Positions 34,822 through 47,754 of a DNA stretch of 64,000 nucleotides are shown here, in pieces. The notes under the pieces were generated by a model. The model was given only the letters and a program-made list of their open reading frames with translations. It was not told the DNA's origin and did not search any database. The stretch covers positions 8,062,501-8,126,500 of the forward strand of contig NC_059504.1 in NCBI RefSeq assembly GCF_914767665.1, given 5' to 3'. Both the position numbers and the translations under genes were made by a program. Position 1 is the first letter of the stretch, and every line of letters starts with the position of its first letter. This DNA comes from Harmonia axyridis. Lineage: Eukaryota; Arthropoda; Insecta; Coleoptera; Coccinellidae.

Positions 34822-35947
34822 ATGGATATAAGTAATTTTGAATGTTCCAAGAATCGAACAGTAATGAAACATCTCATTTTTTTTTTTATCTTGAAGTTTT
34901 ATCACTCACACGCTACCGCCAATCAAAACGCTATTTATTGAACAACCGATAAAAAGAACGGTAATAATGATAAGATTATTTGTAGGTGAGTTAATTCGGA
35001 TTCAGTTTTTTGACCTAGCACTTCATTATCAATCTGTCATTAAAAATGAATATTATCAAACAAATAACTTCAATTGGACCGGAGAATGATAATTTACTAG
35101 ATAAAGTTGGACAATCGGTTTTAACGGTAATTATACTACCAATTCTCAGGAACTATACATTTTCTGGAGCAATAATGATAACTCAAAAAAACTAGATTAT
35201 CAGCTGTAGGTGCCTACCTGGAAATATTTCGTGGCAAAAAATTTTGAGCACTCTATTGCAGAGAACACAAGATTTATTAGGTATGTCAATGGTAGTTTTG
35301 AAATAATTAGGACAAAAAATAGAATGGGTATATTTACGAAACCCCTGGTTGGATTTCTCCAATAATTATCTTTCAAGATCCAAACCTACCTTTAGAAATT
35401 CAAGTTTTTAGGTTTTAAGAACGTAATACAGGAGACAATCCTGAGTAAGGTGACCAATAGACATTTCATTCACTACGCCACTGGCGAATGAACAGCACAC
35501 AATGATATCCGTTCAAGATGATGAGGCACCCTGAGATAAAAGCCATTCAATTCTTTCATCTGAACTCGTCTGACATGAGTTCGTTAGATTTTGAAGTTTC
35601 CCTTCAAGTATATGAAAAATCTAGGAGCACGTTTGGTGGAAATATTTTTCCACTATTTCACTATCACATCCGTAAGGTTCAAAGTTGAAAATGAACTTTT
35701 TTTTACTGAATGAGAAAATCGATTCTGAATAGTTCCATCAAAATCACAATTGTCAATTTATTTCTAAGATACAGATAGTACAATGAATGTTTTTTAAATG
35801 ATCCCATTTCATGCTTCATATTCCTTAGAATTGATGTCTCATATTATATTATTATACTTTGCTGATTGATATGCGCTTGCAAAAGTAATATTTGCCATCA
35901 ATTGGAGAAAAAAACATGTTTCTTACCGAATAGTGAATATCCAATAT
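34822..35947. other. Non-coding; fragment of repeats X and Z
   Basis: The segment 35310-35370 has the repeat Z word TTACGAAACCCCTGG. The segment 35840-35925 has the distal part of repeat X (AATATTTGCCATCAATTGG). Nothing else was recognised. Confidence 0.35.
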
Positions 35948-37881
35948 ACAGGGTGAGTCTTTGACTTGTACATATATTTTAACCGAAGGTTCCTGAGGTC
36001 AAAAGAAATACTTTTTTCATTTACCATTTTTTCCGATTCGGCCCTGTTAAAAAGATATAGCCATTTTAAATTTTCAAAATGAGCTAATTCACCCCTGAAA
36101 ACTGGAACACTGAAGTTTTCTCAAGCATAAGATATAACTTTTGAACCTTGGAAATAAGCTACTAAATTAGAAAAACCATCATAAACTCACGTTTAACATT
36201 CCATTTGTTGAACAAAGTAGTGTTTATAATAAAATAAATGAGTTATTCCAATTTCATTGACGCTAAAGATTAAATATTCTTCTCTTGATTTCTATTTCAT
36301 TTTCGATAATTATAACGAATTGAGCTCGCTACCACCCATATTAGCTCTGATACTCATATCCATTCATTCATTATATTTCATTTATATGATATCGTTGTTT
36401 ACAAGAATTGGCATTTAACCTTAAAATCTCAAATAAATAATTTATGAAAGTTCTAACACAGACTATAGTAATCTGTGGTTTTAAGTTCAAATTTCAAATT
36501 TCGAGTGATGCCAAATATAAACACAGCAGTTCGGTTCGAATAATCTATGTTCTAACCTAAAATTTTCATTTACAGTTTACACTGTTATTGTTATAAGATA
36601 TTTGTTATGAAATAAAGCATTTGATTTGTTCCAACTATCTCATGAAAATATTGAAATGCATCAATATTTTTGAAGCCATCAGTATGAAAATATGGAAATA
36701 TGTAAAATATTCTGGTTCTGTAATCAATGGAAAAAGTTAGACTCCACTTTAATCAAATTTGTTCTAAATGTGTACCTACATTATAGCCAACTTTACTACT
36801 TAATTCATCTTGATTTTGGCATTGAAAATAAATGAGAAGTATTCAATTTAAATATCCACCATAGAATATCCAGTTTCTTTCAACTCACCTAATTTGTTTT
36901 CACATTAAAACAATTATGGCCCTCTTGGAAGTATGTCAATCATATGCTCTTAGGATGAATTTATGGAATAGCAAAAGAATAAAAGTATTCAATCTCAATC
37001 ACATGAAAATTTGTCTAGTATGTACCTAGTCCTAGTGGTATGTTTCAATTTGAGTTTGAATGAGCCGAAGAAGAATACAGTATTGTTCGATAGCAGCAGT
37101 CTTTAGTGAGATATTGATTATTGTCATTATAATGGGACTATTTTGTGAAAACTTTTTTAAACATGGGCTTAATGAATAATCTGGACTTTTCAAAAAGAAT
37201 GTTGATTTTAGTGAAGTATCTTCTTATTATGAGAGCTGTGCCAAAGCTCAGTAATTTTTAATCAAATCGAGGAGTAGAGGTGAGCTTATTCACTTTTACA
37301 ACTTCATTTTCAAACTAAGTTGGCTAGTACTTCAATTCTAAAATCTGAGACATGACATAGTAAATATTCATTTCTGTGGTTTTTTTTCCACAACAGAACA
37401 GAGTTGCATTCAGCCAAAGTACCCAATTTTTTGAATTTCACAGATAATTTTTTTTTTTTTAAGATCAAGTTATTCGAAAACGGCGCTTTGTACGAGAAAA
37501 CATGAAGAATACTTTTATTTTTCAAATTAGCTAAATATTCTTCAATGAAGGTTCAAATTACTCTTAAGAGTTGTTTTCTTCGAATTTCTGGTATTTTTAT
37601 GGGATGTAATGTTCATAATAAAGAAACAGAAGAATGTGTATGGAATCTTGTGTTCGGATAAGATGTATCACATCAAAAAAAAGCTATATTTCAAAAATCA
37701 TTTCCTTCGATACAACCATTTACGAGATATAGCCGAAAATCACATTTTTTTTAACGATTTTCAACAGCCTGTATCTTTTTAACCGGGCCGAATCGGAAAA
37801 AATGGTAAAGGAAAAAAGTGTTTCTTTTGACCTCAGGAATCTTGGGTTGAAATATATGTACAAGTCAAAGACTCACCCTGT
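35948..37881. mobile_element. 1.9-kb element with ~115-bp terminal inverted repeats
   Basis: The left end ACAGGGTGAGTCTTTGACTT and right end AAGTCAAAGACTCACCCTGT are perfect inverses. Inverted similarity of about 90 percent continues for about 115 bp, including CCTGAGGTCAAAAGAAA and TTTCCGATTCGGCCC. Flanks are TAT/TAT. The interior has no coding domain and no hAT or mariner block, so it is non-autonomous or a decayed foldback of the ACAGGGTG group. Confidence 0.75.
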
Positions 37882-38899
37882 ATAGATATATGAACATGAA
37901 AAATTGAAATAAACAATATTGAAAATCTTAAAATACTTATATTCATAGGTAGGTACTATTCAGCATTCAAATATATACCTACCTATAACCTGCTACATAA
38001 TAATATATTTTTATACATCTTCATTCAGTCTGATTAATGATATACAAGCTATCATTTCCAAAGTAAATGAGCTTGAATTATAACAATATAAATTAAAGGA
38101 TTTAAAGCCACGAATAATAGAAACAAACATTCAGGGTAAATACTTACTTGTAATGCATTTATACGTAAGACCCGCCCTTAATCTTTATTCATTCGAATAA
38201 TTGAAACAAATTACCAACAACTTTCAGGAATTCATCACTTGCAAAAATGCAAATAATCGAATAATTTAGCTACGAATAACAAATCATTCACAACAATAGT
38301 CACGGAGAGCTTGGAGGAGAGGATCATAGAGCTGCTCATTCATGACAGGCTCATTTAGACTTAATTGATGGTTTCTTAACGTAATTGAATTCGAATTTGC
38401 AGCGATGAAATCGTTTGCTACTGAATTCGATATAATAATGTAATCAAATTTATTCCTCGTCTGGTAAGGCTAACTTTCCATTTCAGTATTCAGATTTTTA
38501 CTTGTTGTGCCATCTCGTGGAGTAACAGCGTACTAGGAAGTTTTTAGGACGGTGATACTTACAGATTTCTGTGGAGGGAATCTGTAATAGGAATCTATAT
38601 ATTAGATTTCGATCGAATGAACTCCCAGTTATTTCATGTTTTCGATTAAACTTTTTTCTTTAATGCCTTGGCCTCAACTAATGGAAGGAATTTTTTTTTA
38701 ATATTCTCTCAAAACATTTAATGATTATCCAGGAACCTACTAACTTTAATCACACATTTTATTTTGCGTTGATTTAAAACGAATAAAATAATGCCGTCGA
38801 GCTACATTACAGTGAGATCTGAATGTGTAGAATTTTTGAGCGACGGAATCTACTGGTAAGAAAACCGTAAAAATTAAATCTCTTCGCATTATGGTTGTT
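37882..38899. other. Non-coding stretch with a candidate enhancer patch
   Basis: No gene. The segment 38140-38470 contains a perfect octamer ATGCAAAT (38247-38254) followed at once by AATCGAATAATTTAG, several TAATTGA/TTAATTGA homeodomain-like words, and CAACAATAG. This would suit a POU/Sox/homeodomain target such as an autoregulatory vvl enhancer, but is unproven. Confidence 0.25.
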
Positions 38900-41320
38900 A
38901 TTATTATTATTAATCGTTATATCTCCCAATATATTGGTTCATATCCCGTAAGGAGAGTTGACAACGTCAAGAATATTATCAAAATTTTCTTGCAAAATTT
39001 CAGTTGACAACCTATAATTGCTGTACTGCAAGCATTTTCGTGATCTACATCATCGAATCAATTGATATGATGGTATAAAATTCCCACATAGAAACTTTTA
39101 ATTTTTTCTAGAAAAAATTTATTTCAAGGTTAGGTATGGAAAATTTGAGAGAAATTTTTCGATCTGAAAATTTCCGGGCAAGTGCAGAATTCGGCTAGTT
39201 AGGGATCGTTCATTCTAATACTGCTAGATCTCATAGTTAATGAAAAATTGAACTCGAAATTAGGAAAAAAAAATATAAAAACTGAATTTCTATACAATAA
39301 TCGTTATATCTCCTGAAATATTGGTCACAACCCTCTCAAACAAAAACGTTTTTCAAAGATGGAGCTGCGATCTAAATTCTAAAATATAGTGAGGACTCAA
39401 GTCTGTATCCTGCCTCAAGGAAAGTTTGCAACGTAAAGAATATTATCAAAATTTTCTTTGAAAATTCCAGTTTGCAACCTATAGTTTCTGAAATAATGGA
39501 TTAGTTGCTGAACTGCAAGCATTTTCGAAATCAACATCATCGAATCAATTGTTATGATGCTATAAAATTCCCATGTGGGTACTATTAATTTTTCCTCGAA
39601 AAAATGATTTTCAAGGCCTAGATATGGAAAATTTGAGTCAAATTTTTCGATATAAAAATTTCCAGACAAGTGCGAAATTCGGCTAATAAGGAATCGTTCA
39701 TTTTAATACTGCTCAGCAATTCTTCATAGATCTCACAGTTTAAGAAAATTTGAACTTGAAATTAGGGAAAAACCATCAAAATTGAATTCCTTACAATAAT
39801 CATTATATCTCTTAAAATATTCGTCACAGCCCCCTCAAATGAAAACGTTTCTTATAGAACGAGCTGTGATCTAAAATATAGTGAGGTTTCAAGCCCTTAT
39901 CTTGCCCCAAGGAGAATTGACAGCCTCGAGAACATTACCAAAATTTTTTTGGAAATTTCAGATGACAGCATATAATTTCTGAAAAATAATGGACTAATAG
40001 CTGAACTGCAAGCATTTTTGTCATCTACGTTATCGAATCAATCGATATGATGGCATAAAATTCACATGTTGGAACTTTCGTAAAAAATTTTTTTCAAGGG
40101 GTAGGTATGGAAAATTTGAGACAAATTTTTCGATCTAAAAATTTTTGGATAAGTGCTGAACTCGGCTAATTGGGGATCGTTTATTCTAACACCGCTTACC
40201 GATTGTTCGTACACCTCACAGTTTATGGAAATTTTGACCTCAAAATTTTGGTAAAAATTGAATTTCTACACAATAATCGTTATATCTTATAAAATATTGG
40301 TCACAACCCCCTGTAACAAAAATGTTTTTCATAAATTGAGCTGTAATTTAAAATAAAGTGAGGTTTCAAGTGCATATCCTGCCCAAGGAAAGTTTGCAAC
40401 GTCAAGAATATTATCAAAATTTTCTTTGAAAATTTCAGTTTACAACCTTTGATTTCTGAAATATACATAGGACTAATTGCTTTTCTGCAAGCATTTTCGA
40501 AATCTACATCATCGAATCAATTGGTATGACGCTATGAGATTCTCATGAGGGAACTTTTAATTTTTCCTAAAAAAATGTTTTTCAAGGCTCGAAACTAGAT
40601 TGAGCTGTCATTCAAAATATAGTGAGATTTCAAGTACGTATCCTGCCCAAGGAGAGTTTGCAACGTCAAGAATATTATCAAAATTTTCTTTGAAAATTTC
40701 AGTAAACAACCTATGGTTTCTGAAATAATGGATTAAATGCTGAACTGTAAGCATTTTCGTAATGTTCATTATCGAATCAATTGATATCATGCTATAAAAT
40801 TCCCATGTGGGCACTTTTAATTTTTCCTCAAAAATTTTTTTCCATGCCTATGTATGGATAATTTGAGACAAATCTTTCGATATGAAAATTCGACTTATTA
40901 GGGATCGTTCATTCTAATACTGCTCACCGATTCATCGTAGATCTCACAGTTTATGAAAATTTGAACTCTAAATAAGGGAAAAAACCATAAAAAAAAAGAA
41001 AATTTAACCAAAAATCGATATATCACTTGAAATATTGGTCACAACCACCTCAAACAAAAACGTTTTTCATAGATTGAGCTGTGATCTGAAATACAGTGAG
41101 GTTTTGAGTCTGTATCTTGCCTCAAGGAGAGTTGACAATGTCAAGAATATTATCAAAATTTTCTTTGAAAATTCCAGTTTACAACCTATAGTTTCGGAAA
41201 TATTGGATTAATTGCTGAAGTGCAAGTATTTTCGAAATCTACATCATCAAATCAATTGATATAATGATTTAAAATTCCCATGTGGGAACTTTTAATTTCT
41301 CCTCATAAAAATTTTGTTCA
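38900..41320. repeat. Tandem satellite S, array 1 (period about 475 bp)
   Basis: The landmark block (AAGG(A)GAGTT-GACAACGTCAAGAAT type) recurs at about 38953, 39418, 39910, 40386, 40651 and 41125. Intervals are about 464-492 bp, with one short 265-bp unit. Each unit also carries CTGCAAGCATTTTCG, ATCATCGAATCAATTG, GGTATGGAAAATTTGAG, GGGATCGTTCATTCTAA and ATATTGGTCACAACC. Units are diverged by roughly 15-25 percent by eye. Open frames at 39415-39669 and 40608-40814 are the same satellite read twice, not genes. Confidence 0.85.
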
Positions 41321-41793
41321 AAAAAATAAAAATTCAAACAATTACAGTGAGTACTCGAAAATTCGATTTTAATAAAAGAACTCATTCATAATAGTTATTC
41401 GTTGAAAGATTATTTCAAAGAAGTAAGTGTCTTCTACTTTCTTCCGAATAAGGCGCGTATACCAACATTGCCCTTCTTGTAGAATCGTGGAAAGCTCTCA
41501 GTCTCTACATTCTCTGTGGGTCTTCCATATTACACGGATGTTTATTTACATATACCAATGTCATTAGTTCTTGTAGGAATTACCATGCCACTAGCTGTCA
41601 CGTGGATAAGGTTATCCCCTGTAATTCTCTTGACTGCCTGTTTAAAATTCAGACAGCCGACAATACCGCAAACACCTTCGAAATGGGTAGGTGGCTATGG
41701 TACAACAATTTCACCGAAGGGTATGACAGAATTTTCCTTTTGGGCGGAATGAATATATCGACGAACGCTTTGATATGATCTAGATAACATATA
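41321..41793. other. Non-coding stretch, less AT-rich than its surroundings
   Basis: The segment 41450-41760 has a 78-codon frame without recognisable domain (41516-41752) and no repeat relatives in the window. It may be a regulatory patch or old coding fragment. Confidence 0.25.
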
Positions 41794-43184
41794 CTGATTG
41801 TCAAAGAAACTGCAACACCCAGAAGGAGCTTTTTAAATTTTAAATTATTTTTGGTAAAACATGGATAGTATAGCAGGGAGTAAATGATTGATATTTGGAG
41901 AAGAAACGAAGGGTTTACAATTTTTTTTTAATAAATTTGTTAATAATGTGTTTGTCCACCGCGATTATCTATACACTCCCCAACAAGTCTCGGCATTGAT
42001 GCAATAATATGGTTTATTTCTACTTGAGGGATACTATCCCAACCTACCTGTACTTTATGTCTCAGAGCCGCCAAAGTCCTTGGGGGCTGGGGTAAATTTC
42101 CAAGCCTTCTACCCATGATGTCCCAAACATGCTCTATGGGCGAAAGATCGGGGGATCTGGGCGGCCATGGCAAAAGATTCACATGCGTCGATTCGAAAAA
42201 GTTTAAACTAACTCTGGCAAGACGAGATTGGGCATTATCTTGCTGAAATATGAACATATGGCTCCACTATTTCTAGAAGGTAACGCAGCGGTGTCATGTT
42301 ACCTCGAATAAAGACTAAAGGTGACCTACTTGTATGTGCAATAGCACCCCATACCATAACGCCTACTGTCCGGTGAACATGACGCTCAACATCAAACTGC
42401 GGTTCATGTCTTTCTCCCCGACGTCGTCTAATCCTTCTTCGAACATCATATGCATCCAAGGAGGATCGAGATTCATCAGAAAAGACGGCCTGATGTCATT
42501 CCATATTCTGATGTTGACGCTCTTTGCACCACTGTAATCGTTGCCGGCGATGCTCAACCGTCAGAGGTAACACAGGATAGGGTCGATAATGCTGCAGTCC
42601 AAAAGACCTTATCCGGCGGTAAACCGTTCGAACAGTTACATGATGGCTTTGTTCTCCTAACCACTCATCAGCCAAAGATCAAATTGTCGCAAATCGGTTT
42701 CTAATGGCCATGAGTCTTAGACGTCGATCTTGAACTTCATTTGTGCACCTTCGACGTCCGGTGCCTACTCTTCTTCGATTTTGGGCATTATCAAACCACG
42801 CTTGACAACATCTCATAACAGTAGTTGGATTTCTGTTCGTGCTGTTAGCGATTTCTCGAAATGACAACTCCGCCTCCCGTAGACCAATAATTCGAACTCT
42901 TTCAAATTCACTAAACTGGCGATAATTTCCGCGTACACGTGCTCTAGGCATTTTAACAACAACTAAACATCGACTTTGGATTTCTTCGAACAGCTGGTTT
43001 GTTGTAGAATTTAAAAAAATTACTTAAAACGACTACAATTTCAAAGTAACAAACATTGTTTTCCTTCACGATTTTTTTCTCCAAATTCAATAATTTACTT
43101 CTGGCTATACTATCTTTCTTTTATCAAGAAAAATTCAAAATTTGAACAGCTCCTTCTGGGTGTTGCGGTTTCTTTGTCAGTTGG
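41794..43184 (-). mobile_element. Tc1-like DD34E transposon, full length but inactive
   Basis: The terminal inverted repeats are CTGATTGTCAAAGAAACTGC on the left and CCAACTGACAAAGAAACCGC (inverse, right). Both continue AACACCCAGAAGGAGCT and are flanked by TATA-containing target. Length of 1391 bp fits Tc1-like elements (1.3-1.6 kb). The transposase lies on the minus strand (41940-42951). Spacing between the second Asp and the Glu counts as 34. Confidence 0.9.
41940..42951 (-). pseudogene. Tc1-like transposase with two nonsense codons and one frameshift
   Basis: The start is ATG 42949-42951. Residues 1-90 hold the paired helix-turn-helix (REAELSFREIANSTNRNPTT), followed by the GTGRRRCTNE linker (GRPR-like). 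TGA at 42679-42681 replaces an Arg codon and TGA at 42496-42498 replaces Trp, just before FSDESRSSLD (first catalytic Asp). VMVWGAI follows. A one-base slip near 42240-42257 shifts the frame into FQQDNAQSR (second Asp) and SPDLSPIEHVWD (catalytic Glu). Total about 337 codons, the usual length. Cut-and-paste activity into TA is the family function; this copy cannot encode it. Confidence 0.9.
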
Positions 43185-44720
43185 TATATATCAAATTTAT
43201 AGGAATTTTAATTTTCGACAAATATTCCAGAGAACCTATATGTTTGTGTCTACAGTGTAGTCCAATGAAAACTTAACCACTCGATTTTCCGGCTTCAAAA
43301 TGAAAATGTGGAAAATCGCTCGGACCCGTCAATTTCTGATTCGAGGGGGAAACAACATTTCCGAATCCTAATAAATAATTCAAACAATAAAACAGATAAG
43401 ATTACTTCGAAGAAAAATAACATCTAATCATTGGAATTTCTGTTTTATAACGGTCAAGCTAACAATTTCCAAAAGGCAGAAATTCTCTAAAATCGTCCTC
43501 TGTCCGTCGATCTCCTTTTGCGGTGATACCTACCGTCATCGCCGTGATCCAAGTAGGCATAGTTGAGTTGACAGTAACAAGTGGCGCCGCCATCCGCACA
43601 GTCAGCCTTCTAGATTTTCCTGTTTTTACAGTAACTAGCTGTCATGTCACCGCCCGACAAGGAGACTTGAATTCCAATTTAAAAAACCAATAACAGGATT
43701 CTTATTTATGGTTTAATCTGAAGAAGTATAGGAGTATTCTAGTCTGAAAAATGCGCCATGTGTAATTGATAGGCTGGCTTTTTGCCGATTGGCCGCAGGC
43801 TGAAGAGCAGGGACTGCTTTCGAATAGAGAAAAAATGATATGGAGAAAAAAAAACAAGCTGTTGAGGGTTATGTACTTCTTCAGTTTTCATTATAGAGAC
43901 TTATAATCATACCGGTGATTATTATTTATGGTTGTGGAGTAATGGATTTTGCAGGATAATGTCATTCGTTTGCAATGGCTGCTTGATGAGAGTGTGGAAG
44001 ATATAAGAGGAAGCGATTCTTATATTATTAGTAGCGTTTCCGGAAATGTCCATCAATATCATAAGTTCCATATGGTGTGATCTCAGGAAATAGCGTGTTG
44101 GGTTTTATTTATTGCTCTTATTAAGTCTATTGGTGCGCGTTGAATCATTAACCTCAGAATCTGTAATAGTACATTCCACCACGGGTTGATAACGATATTC
44201 ATTTTTCCCGAGGAATAATATTTCAACTATTTCAAGTTAATAATAGCTATTATTGTGAGTAATTTATCCAATGAATAATTTTATTTGTCAATAGGTTAAA
44301 TCAATGAAGTTCAAATTACAGGTTTAGGACCACTGAAATCATGCGATCAATTTGGACTAAGCCAACGTTTCGTCTATACATTTTGACTTGATCGAGACAA
44401 GTTTTGCTGAGGTAAGTACAGAGAATATTGGAAATTAACAGTTACATTTTATCAAAAGAATAAAATTTAATAAGGAATAACATACACATTAAAAAGTCTA
44501 TTATACAGGGTTAAAACTATTTAGAGGGACACTACAGGGATATCGAATACCGTTGAAAAACAGGGTTACTTAAATTACAAAAATGTTGCGTTATTTAGGG
44601 ATGAGTGTGCTGGTGTAAACAGATTCGAAATATCTCCAATGGTTCCCGAGTTATCTTGAAAAAACTTAAAATCGAGATTTTTTTTCTGCAAAACTCATTT
44701 GTTTCTGGAGATATTTTTTT
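43185..44720. other. Non-coding stretch with a candidate conserved patch
   Basis: No gene. The segment 43480-43680 is distinctly less AT-rich (GGCGCCGCCATCCGCACAG; CATGTCACCGCCCGACAAGG) and repeat-free. The segment 44510-44700 begins TTATACAGGGTTAAAAC and looks like one end of another ACAGGG-type element with no partner end found. Confidence 0.3.
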
Positions 44721-44723
44721 GTT

Positions 44724-45190
44724 TAAGTAGTAGGTTATTGCCAGAATTGTCCAATTACTTGTGACTTTGTTCAGTTGTTAATGTTGTTATGTGAAATCAT
44801 CAATTGAGCAGATTGAGCTTTGTAAAAACCTGAATTCCATTTGATAAGTAACGTCCTAACCTAATAATTACCTAATCATGCTGATACCAACACTCTACAT
44901 AGCGTACAATTGGCAATGTCAGTAGAAATTGTTCTACATAATTTAAAAAACTCAAGCAATGGTTTCACGTAACAACTGTCAACAAAGTTATTTGAAAATT
45001 CTGGCTTCAGCCTACTACTTAAACAAAAGAATAAAATAAAGTTCAAACTTGCGTAGTTAAACTCGATATTTTTGTAAAGTGTAAGTAGTAGGCTGAAGCC
45101 AGAATTGTCAAATGACTTTGTTGTTAGTTGTTATGTGAAACCATCACTTGAGTTTTTTTATCATAATTATGTAGAACAATTCCTACAGTG
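44724..45190. repeat. Three alternating-orientation copies of a ~95-bp repeat
   Basis: A unit reading AAGTAGTAGGCTGAAGCCAG, then AATTGTCAAATGACTTTGTT, then ATGTGAAACCATCACTTGAG occurs forward at about 44724-44810 (diverged). It occurs inverted at 44930-45022 and forward again at 45077-45180. Adjacent inverted pairs could fold into competing hairpins. It is probably a collapsed foldback element. Confidence 0.55.
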
Positions 45191-45696
45191 GATAGAAAAC
45201 ATAATTGAGAATAATAATAATAACATAATTGAGAAAAAATTAACTTATAAGAAGAAAGAAGTCCCCTGAATTACTAGGTACGTCTGAACGAAGTCAACCA
45301 ATGTTGAACGTCTAATATCAATAATAATCGATACCGTCAATTTCCTTGGACATCCTCATCAAGACAAACTATTCATCACACCAAAAAATTATATGAATTT
45401 GCATCCATACAAACCCACTATTAGAGTTATTATAATGAATATAAACCACTATGGTTACGGAGCGGTTGATGGAAGGTCATAGAATTTTTTTTTCTTGCAG
45501 AGCTACTGTCTTGAAAAATATATAACGCGGAAACAGCTAGTAGTTGTCTGGAGACTAGCCAGTGGCAGCGGAAATTTTTGGAATACAAGATTAGCTCGCC
45601 AATTCAATTGGCAACGTTTGCTTTTACTAGTTTGATGGGAGATGATCAGATTTTTAGCTTTATTCAGTATCTCTGAAATATTTTTCGTAATTTATA
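45191..45696. other. Non-coding, nothing recognised
   Basis: AT-rich stretch with short ATA repeats near 45210; no gene. Confidence 0.4.
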
Positions 45697-46955
45697 TATT
45701 GGTGTACAACTTTGCTTCCGCCGTTTTGCGATAGATGGCTGTAGCGGTAAGTGGTAGTCGAAAGAAATAGATCGTAGATGTCATACAATCAGCTCAGATA
45801 TTTGTAAACATAACGCCATCGAAATATTAGTCGATTTGTGTCTGCATCATTAAGTTATTCTCGATTGAACATGTCAGCTTACGATCCAAATTCTCGTCAA
45901 TAGCGGGAGGTTTTAATTTTTTGAATTAATTTGAAGAAATCTGAGGCTGAGGCTCATCGAATGCTCTCAAATACCTATGTTGAGGCCGCTATTAGGAAGA
46001 GAACGTGCGGAGCGTGGTTTCAACGCTTCAAGAATGGTGATTTTGACGTCGAAGACTAGCATGGCGGTGGAAGAGAGAAATTTTCGAAGATATAGCATTG
46101 GAGGCATTAGTTGATCAAGACTTGTGTCAAACGCAACAAGATGTGGCAGGAACATTGAAAGAGACGAAACAAGCCATTTCAAAACGCCTAAAAGTCATGG
46201 GAATGATTCAGAAACACAGAAATTGGGTGCTATACGAGTTGAAGCCGAGAAATGTTGAACGGCGTTTGTTTGTGAACAGCCGCTTGCAAGGCAAAGGCGG
46301 AAGGGATTTCTGTATCGCATTGTGGCTGGAGACGAAAAATGGGTTCATCACGATAATCCCAAACGCAGAAAATCATGAGGATATCCCGGTCATGCTTCCA
46401 CGTCGACAGCCAAACCGAATATTCACGGTTCCAAGGTTTTGCTCAGTATTTGGTGGAACCAGCTCGGTGTAGTGTTGAAACCGACTGGAACAATCACAGA
46501 CTATCTTCATCGAACGAAATTAGCGTTTGAGCAGAGCATTGAAAGACCAACGGCTGCAATCTAATGAGAGACATGATAGTGTGATTTTACAGCATGACAA
46601 TGCTCGACCCCATGTTGCGAAAGTGGTCAAGCCATACTTGAAAACGTTGAAATGGGAAGTCCTACCTCACTCACCGTATTCTCTAGACGTTGATCCCTCT
46701 GATTATCACTTGTTTTAATCAATGGCACACGGCCTAGCTGATCAGCAATTCAGGTCTTATGAAGAAGTAGAAAATTGGATCAATCCGTGGAACGCTTCAA
46801 AAGATGACCAGCTTTTTTCAACGCTGCCCGAAAGATGGGAGAAAGTAGTGGCAAGCGATGGACAATACTTTGAATCAAAAATGTTTAACCAGTTTTTTAC
46901 AATAAAGCTTCGAATTTCGGAAAAAAAACTGCAGAAGCAAAGTTGTACGCCTATG
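45697..46955 (+). mobile_element. Mariner (DD34D) transposon, near full length, inactive
   Basis: The ends TATTGGTGTACAACTTTGCT and the inverse of CATAGGCGTACAACTTTGCT are imperfect terminal repeats flanked by TA (45695-45696, 46956-46957). Length of 1259 bp is typical of mariners. The transposase remnant is on the plus strand. A second member lies at 48271-49712. Confidence 0.9.
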
Positions 46956-46958
46956 TAA
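45871..46958 (+). pseudogene. Mariner transposase, multiply broken
   Basis: ATG 45871 starts MSAYDPNSRQ and hits TAG at once (45901-45903). Further stops and small deletions interrupt the N-terminal half (for example before HGGGRE near 46060). Readable blocks in order: AWFQRFKNGDFDVED (helix-turn-helix), QTQQDVAGTLKETKQAISKR, GDEKW (first Asp, around 46339, in a shifted frame), LQHDNARPHVAK (second Asp) and DVDPSDYHLF (third Asp, 34 residues after the second), then MAHGLADQQFRSYEEV and LPERWEKVVASDGQYFES. Family and catalytic triad are clear; it cannot make an active enzyme. Confidence 0.9.
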
Positions 46959-47754
46959 CATAGTATATTGTTGCAATATTATACACATCGCAGCATTTTG
47001 GCGTCCATATACCCGATTCCAAGTAACTTATATTCACAACGTGTCCTGAGTGTTTGTAAACACGGTCGCCGTGAAATTATCTCCGTGAACTTGAAATAAG
47101 TCAATTTGACTAATAATAGTAATAAAGCGATAGGTCCACGGAATAAGTTGAAAATGATCGTAAATCGACGGCACACCGGGCTACTGCAGTTCACATACTC
47201 CTCTGGTCCGATAAATCTGACGCGGTTATTAAAGTGTTGACTGGCTCGAATTGCCGCTTGCTGGACACTTCACATACATTTTAATGATAGCACAAAGAAA
47301 CTCCTTGTCGCATGAATCTCGAGATATGTATGATAATGTAGATAATGCAACTGGGCGGAGAAAGGTCTTGTAGAATGTGCGGGAAGGTTGAGTTTCTGGT
47401 AGGAAAATACCTGGAGTTGATCATCTGAAAATGAGCGCTAATTGCTCTCTTGGAGACCACATATACCCATGTACAGTTATGTGGCCTATGAATGAACTAG
47501 CTTCCAAAAAACTTCACTTCCGAGAATTCCAAATCTTATGTTGTTCGAGTTGAATTTTCAGCTTCATCGAATCATCAAGGATGTCGATGGTGAATGAAAG
47601 CATCAATTCTCAACTTCCAGCAAAATAGATACCTAATAAAGAAATACGTTGTGCGCGAATTATTAAAGAACATCATGATAGATTTTTGTATTCCAGTTAA
47701 AATTTTGTTGTAAGTTTAGATTTGCTCCCTGAAAAGTGCAAGATTTGATACGAG
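46959..47754. other. Non-coding, partly less AT-rich stretch
   Basis: The segment 47030-47290 is repeat-free and less AT-rich (TGTTTGTAAACACGG palindromic Fox-like word; GTAATAAAGCGATAGG; TCTGACGCGGTTATTAAAG), a candidate regulatory element. The segment 47430-47520 contains the TTGGAGACCACATA tail motif shared with 15981, 54898 and 61728. Confidence 0.3.

Noticed and set aside
39415..40814. Two similar minus-strand ORFs as a possible gene pair
   Set aside because: They are the same phase of tandem satellite units; unit divergence includes frame-breaking changes.
38900..41320. CRISPR array
   Set aside because: Repeat units are hundreds of bases long, diverged and without spacer structure; the genome is eukaryotic.
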